Made by a program: the position numbers and the translations under genes | From: Dimargaris cristalligena | Taxonomy: Eukaryota > Kickxellomycota > Dimargaritomycetes > Dimargaritales > Dimargaritaceae | Assembly: GCA_027576995.1 (NCBI GenBank) | Contig: JANBQC010000280.1 | Span: forward strand, 1 to 35,300 | Length of the DNA: 35,300 bases | Direction of reading: 5' to 3' | The notes under the pieces: model-generated | The model's database searches: none | Told to the model about the DNA's origin: nothing | Seen by the model: only the letters and a program-made list of their open reading frames with translations | In this document: positions 31,764 through 35,300 of the stretch, one piece after another | Layout: every line of letters begins with the position of its first letter | Position numbering within the stretch: the stretch's first letter is position 1

Positions 31764-33725
31764 ATGGCCGCCAGCTCGCCCCCCGCAACCACCCCCATTA
31801 CCCCTCTGCCCTGGCGACAGGTGACGGTGCTGTTGCTGTTCCGAATCAGCGAGCCCATCAGCTTCACCGTCCTCTTTCCCTTCGTGTACTTCATGGTACG
31901 CGATTTCCACGTGAGTGACGACCCGAAAGAAATCGGCTTCTATGTCGGAATCGTCGCCTCGGTGTTCTCCATTGCCCAGCTTACCACGGGCATGCTGTGG
32001 GGTTTCCTGTCCGACCGTATCGGCCGTCGACCCATTCTGCTCATGGGGGTCATGGGCACTGTGGTGTGTTCGGTTCTATTCGGTCTGAGTAAGTCGCTCC
32101 TGTGGGCGGTGCTGGTGCGGATTTTGTGGGGCACCCTGAACGGCAACGCCAGCACCTCCAAAACGATTATGGCCGAAATTACGGACGAGACTAACCAGGC
32201 CAAAGGGTTTAGTCTGCTGCCCATGTGTTGGAACTTGGGCAGTATTATGGGGCCCATGATAGGGGGTCTGTTGTCGAATCCCGTGGAAAATATTCCTAGT
32301 ATCTTTGGGGACAGCGTACTGTTCGCTGAATACCCTTACTTGCTGCCCTGTCTGTTTTGTGCCGTCTTGAGCATGGGTAGTTGGTTGATGGGCTTCTTCT
32401 TTTTGGAGGAAACGCTCCATAAGAAATTGCCCCAAACCCGGTCGGGGTCGTTGGTCTCGGTGCCTACTTACGTGGGCCAGTTCCCCCAGAAGGTCGGCTT
32501 AGGTTTGGGTGGTTCTCCGACATTGTCATTATCTTCGTCGTCAATGTCGGCGGCTTCGGCCTTAGTCTTGGCAGTGAAACCGAATGAGCGTCAATCCCTA
32601 CTTGGCCGGACGTCGCATGATGCCTCATCCATTACCATGGCGGCCGACTACCACGCCATCGGGGCCACCTCGTCGAGTAGTTCGGCCCGGGGTGATATTG
32701 ACAGCGATGTTTGTATTGACGATATCGATGACGACGGCTGTCGTATGGATAAAAGCACTACCACTACCCCGTTATTGGCCACTTCATTGACAGTCGACTC
32801 CAAAGCTCCCGTGAACGTATCCTCCTCCAATGACGATGGCGATGACGATGACGATGACGACCACTTGAGCGCTTGGTCGTCTCTAAAGGTCGCTTTTAAC
32901 CGCGACTCGCTCAAGTGTATCGCCGGATATTTTGGCATGTCCCTGCTGGCTACCATCCTGGACGATATCTACCCCATCTGGTCCGCCACTGAGCCGGAAC
33001 TAGGCGGCGTGGGCCTAAGCACCCAAGCTATTGGGTTTACGTTATCCATTTCGGGCCTGTCCGTACTTTTCATCCAAATCGTCATTTACCCCAAAGTCCA
33101 ACGCGTATGGGGCAGTCTTCTTTGTTTCCGGTACGGTACTCTCCTTTACGCCGGTCTGGCCTTGGTCTTCCCATTGATTACCTTATTGGAAGCGGGTCGT
33201 CATGCCCAATTCTGGGACCCCCCCTCCCTGCTTACTCTTTTAACGGGATCCGAACTTGAACCCGAACTCCCCAACCTTCCCGTGCATCAGCCTATCCGGA
33301 CCGTTACTTGGATCGCCCTTATTGCCGCCCTCATCGCCCGGGTCTGCGGTAGTACGTTTGGTTTCACTAGCGTCAACATGCTCATCAACAATTCGGTGCC
33401 GAACCGCGAAGCTTTGGGTACCGTGAATGGGTTTGCGCAGAGTGTGGGCTCCTTGGCCCGTGCCATTGGCCCCATGTTAGCCGGGGCGGCCTGGAGTTGG
33501 TCCCTGGTCAATGGACGGCCATTCCCGTTCAACTCTTACTTTATTTTCCTGCTAACTTCCCTGATTGCCCTGGCGACGTATTTGGTCACTTTCACATGGC
33601 ATCCCCGGATCAATCAACGGGCGTATGCGGCGGAATCGACTGTGATCATGTCCGTGGCTGGGACTGGGACTGGGACTGGGACCGGCCTCGTTCCCCATAC
33701 CGTTAAATCACCTAGTCAAGTATGA
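31764..33725 (+). CDS. MFS transporter, DHA1-like (drug:H+ antiporter type)
   Basis: Membrane transporter of 653 residues in one exon. The ATG at 31764 has an excellent context (GCCATGG) and lies 57 bases after a TATATAA. The open frame upstream of it lacks an in-frame ATG. Membrane segments run from about residue 20 to 215 (first six) and about 385 to 610 (last six). MFS motif A is seen at 80-89 (GFLSDRIGRR). NLGSIMGPMIGG (157-168) and the following PYLLPCLFCA (191-200) are typical of fungal DHA1-type proteins related to yeast YCR023C. The cytosolic loop between the halves is long (about 220-380), Ser/Thr-rich, with a run of Asp at 357-366. The C-tail has a GT repeat (633-641) from a tandem GGGACT array. 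The stop is TGA. The substrate cannot be told from sequence: drugs, metals and metabolites are all possible. No linked biosynthetic gene is nearby. Confidence 0.93.
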   Translation: MAASSPPATTPITPLPWRQVTVLLLFRISEPISFTVLFPFVYFMVRDFHVSDDPKEIGFYVGIVASVFSIAQLTTGMLWGFLSDRIGRRPILLMGVMGTVVCSVLFGLSKSLLWAVLVRILWGTLNGNASTSKTIMAEITDETNQAKGFSLLPMCWNLGSIMGPMIGGLLSNPVENIPSIFGDSVLFAEYPYLLPCLFCAVLSMGSWLMGFFFLEETLHKKLPQTRSGSLVSVPTYVGQFPQKVGLGLGGSPTLSLSSSSMSAASALVLAVKPNERQSLLGRTSHDASSITMAADYHAIGATSSSSSARGDIDSDVCIDDIDDDGCRMDKSTTTTPLLATSLTVDSKAPVNVSSSNDDGDDDDDDDHLSAWSSLKVAFNRDSLKCIAGYFGMSLLATILDDIYPIWSATEPELGGVGLSTQAIGFTLSISGLSVLFIQIVIYPKVQRVWGSLLCFRYGTLLYAGLALVFPLITLLEAGRHAQFWDPPSLLTLLTGSELEPELPNLPVHQPIRTVTWIALIAALIARVCGSTFGFTSVNMLINNSVPNREALGTVNGFAQSVGSLARAIGPMLAGAAWSWSLVNGRPFPFNSYFIFLLTSLIALATYLVTFTWHPRINQRAYAAESTVIMSVAGTGTGTGTGLVPHTVKSPSQV

Positions 33726-34660
33726 CTCCTAGGGGCAAATAAGTCCCCTTATCCTTCTACTCTGATTTTCTATTCCGGACGCAGTGCCCGGCTGGGCCTT
33801 GTATAAATACCTGTATTTTTCGTAAATTAAATATGGACTTGGTGGATCTTCATGTAGGTGGATGTGGGGCATGCTGTGATTGACATAGGGTAGGCCTGAC
33901 TCAATTATACTCGGGTTGGGTGTATTTTGCTAGATTGGCTGTATATTATAGTGGGGTTAGAAAAAGAATCTGGGCCCGGACTGTTCGATTGAATCAATAT
34001 TGGAACTTCCAATAGTTATTGATTTGACCAATAATGTATGCCAAATACTGGGGGGGCTATCCCCTGGCCTCGGCTTTACTGGCACATACCACCTATTAGG
34101 TTCTGTTGGACTGAAGGGGCGGGCGGGGTCGGCGACACATGTCCAAGTTAAAGAGGGAAGGCAATCGGCGGAGCCTGGCGAGCCTTTCGAAAGTACCCGA
34201 GTCCCCTTACTTTAAAATGTATGTCTTAGGGGCGGGCCAGAGAAATCCACCCCTTCCATTAATTATAATATCAATAATGGGTTGATAAAACATTATTATT
34301 TTGGCGGCGGTGGTGGTGGTAGTGGAAGAGGCGGGGGGTTAAATATCACATAAATACACAATCAATTCATCATTAGCAATACCTTTAATTTCGGGGAAAT
34401 GGAAAGAACAAATATTCCCAAGGCGGCACGTTTGTGTTGGTAGGCCAATAAGGGTCTTCCCAAGACATTACTGCAGATACTGCTCTATTTAGCGGAGGAT
34501 GGAGTTCTCTGCATAGGTCAGATCAAAACCGAAGCAAAGGAATGACGCAAGCAGGCAGGGTAAACGAAGGGATCACCGTAAGTTTACAAGCGGGGTGGGG
34601 TGTGAATGGAATGGAATGGAGGCAATCTGAAATTTTAGTTCTAAGAATAGTTTTCCCTTG
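33726..34660. other. Region after the transporter gene, no gene recognised
   Basis: An ATTAAA at 33826-33831, about 100 bases after the stop, may be the poly(A) signal. A GGC/GGT-rich patch lies at about 34302-34340 and a short (ATGGA)n array at about 34605-34619. A 71-codon frame at 34000-34215 has no recognisable motif. Confidence 0.4.
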
Positions 34661-35300
34661 ACCACGGCGTCTACAAAACACACCATCCAAAAGGGTTAGA
34701 GAAATTTGACTGGCCAATCAGATTCTTTGGCCAATTTCAACCAAACCAAATTTGATTGCCAAATTTCAAGAAACTTCTGTAATGATTGGGCAGAGGGTGG
34801 CAGATAAATCTCACTAAGCAATGCCAATAAATTCCCCAATACATGGAAGCGTGGTGAATACAGCTGTCAAGTAGCTGGCAGATATCTGCACTGAAGCTGG
34901 TAGACTTGGGAGATGGGTAATAGTAGTATGCAGTGACTGTGATATGCAATGTGGTCAATAAAAACCTGAAGTCTTCCATGTGCCAATTTTGCCCACTTAT
35001 TTAATGCATTACCCAGAACCATGAGAGAGTCAACTGACATGGCTTATTACATCAGTAGTGATAAAACACTTGATTAATATTCCTGAATGGATGGCCATTG
35101 TAACCAAAATTGGTTCAAAATAGTTTAACTTCCTTATTGGTAGCTGGCTCTGGCGCCCTCTCCCCACACTCAATAGTAATTCAACCATTTCTTAACCCCT
35201 ACACTGATTTCACTATTGTAGTAAACTTACCACATTTTTTACCTACTTTTATTTTTTATCTATTTTTCGCACTTATCGGAAGTACGCCCCTGACGAGTGA
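34661..35300. other. CpG-poor right edge, no gene recognised
   Basis: From about 34675 to 35150 I count only about two CpG dinucleotides in 475 bases, while TpG and CpA are frequent. This is the same signature as the left edge of the window. Minus-strand frames of 64 and 80 codons (34523-34717, 34737-34979) have no recognisable motif. A 12-base palindrome (GCAGATATCTGC) is at 34878-34889. A decayed repeat is likely, but no element can be named. Confidence 0.45.

Overview
This window looks like nuclear DNA from a fungus, probably an early-diverging (zygomycete-grade) lineage, although the lineage is an inference with low confidence. The evidence is: spliceosomal introns with GTATGT/GTAAGT-type donors and CAG/TAG acceptors, a fungal-type GATA factor, a mitochondrial-type alanine aminotransferase, a fungal DHA1-like transporter, and pyrimidine-rich promoters. 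The standard genetic code fits: the intact genes use TGG for Trp and have no internal TGA, and one ends in TGA. The window is gene-poor, with four intact protein genes and one pseudogene in 35.3 kb.

Layout. 1-0.84 kb is strongly CpG-poor. 0.45-1.86 kb (minus) is a decayed piece of a non-ribosomal peptide synthetase (end of a condensation domain, start of an adenylation domain) with six in-frame stops. 1.9-12.7 kb holds no gene I can recognise. It is built of blocks of opposite strand composition, with microsatellites, two G-quadruplex-type clusters and one perfect hairpin followed by a T tract. 12.75-15.22 kb (plus) is a two-exon GATA-type zinc-finger gene. 15.2-19.5 kb is again non-coding as far as I can see. 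19.50-21.50 kb (minus) is GMP synthase, with one intron carrying a short terminal-inverted-repeat element. 23.61-26.18 kb (plus) is a three-exon alanine aminotransferase with a mitochondrial presequence and telomere-like repeats in its leader and second intron. 26.2-31.7 kb has no recognised gene but holds a second copy of the inverted-repeat element at 29.4 kb. 31.76-33.73 kb (plus) is a single-exon MFS transporter. The last 0.6 kb is CpG-poor, like the left edge.

The genes do not form a visible pathway or cluster. GMP synthase (last step to GMP, uses glutamine) and alanine aminotransferase (pyruvate/glutamate exchange) are housekeeping enzymes, the transporter is a membrane protein, and the GATA protein is a likely DNA-binding regulator whose targets cannot be read from here.

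I saw no CRISPR array, tRNA, rRNA, or complete autonomous transposon. The most notable items are the paired inverted-repeat element (one copy in the GMP synthase intron), the second Cys-pair motif directly after the GATA finger, the NRPS pseudogene, and the CpG-poor edges.
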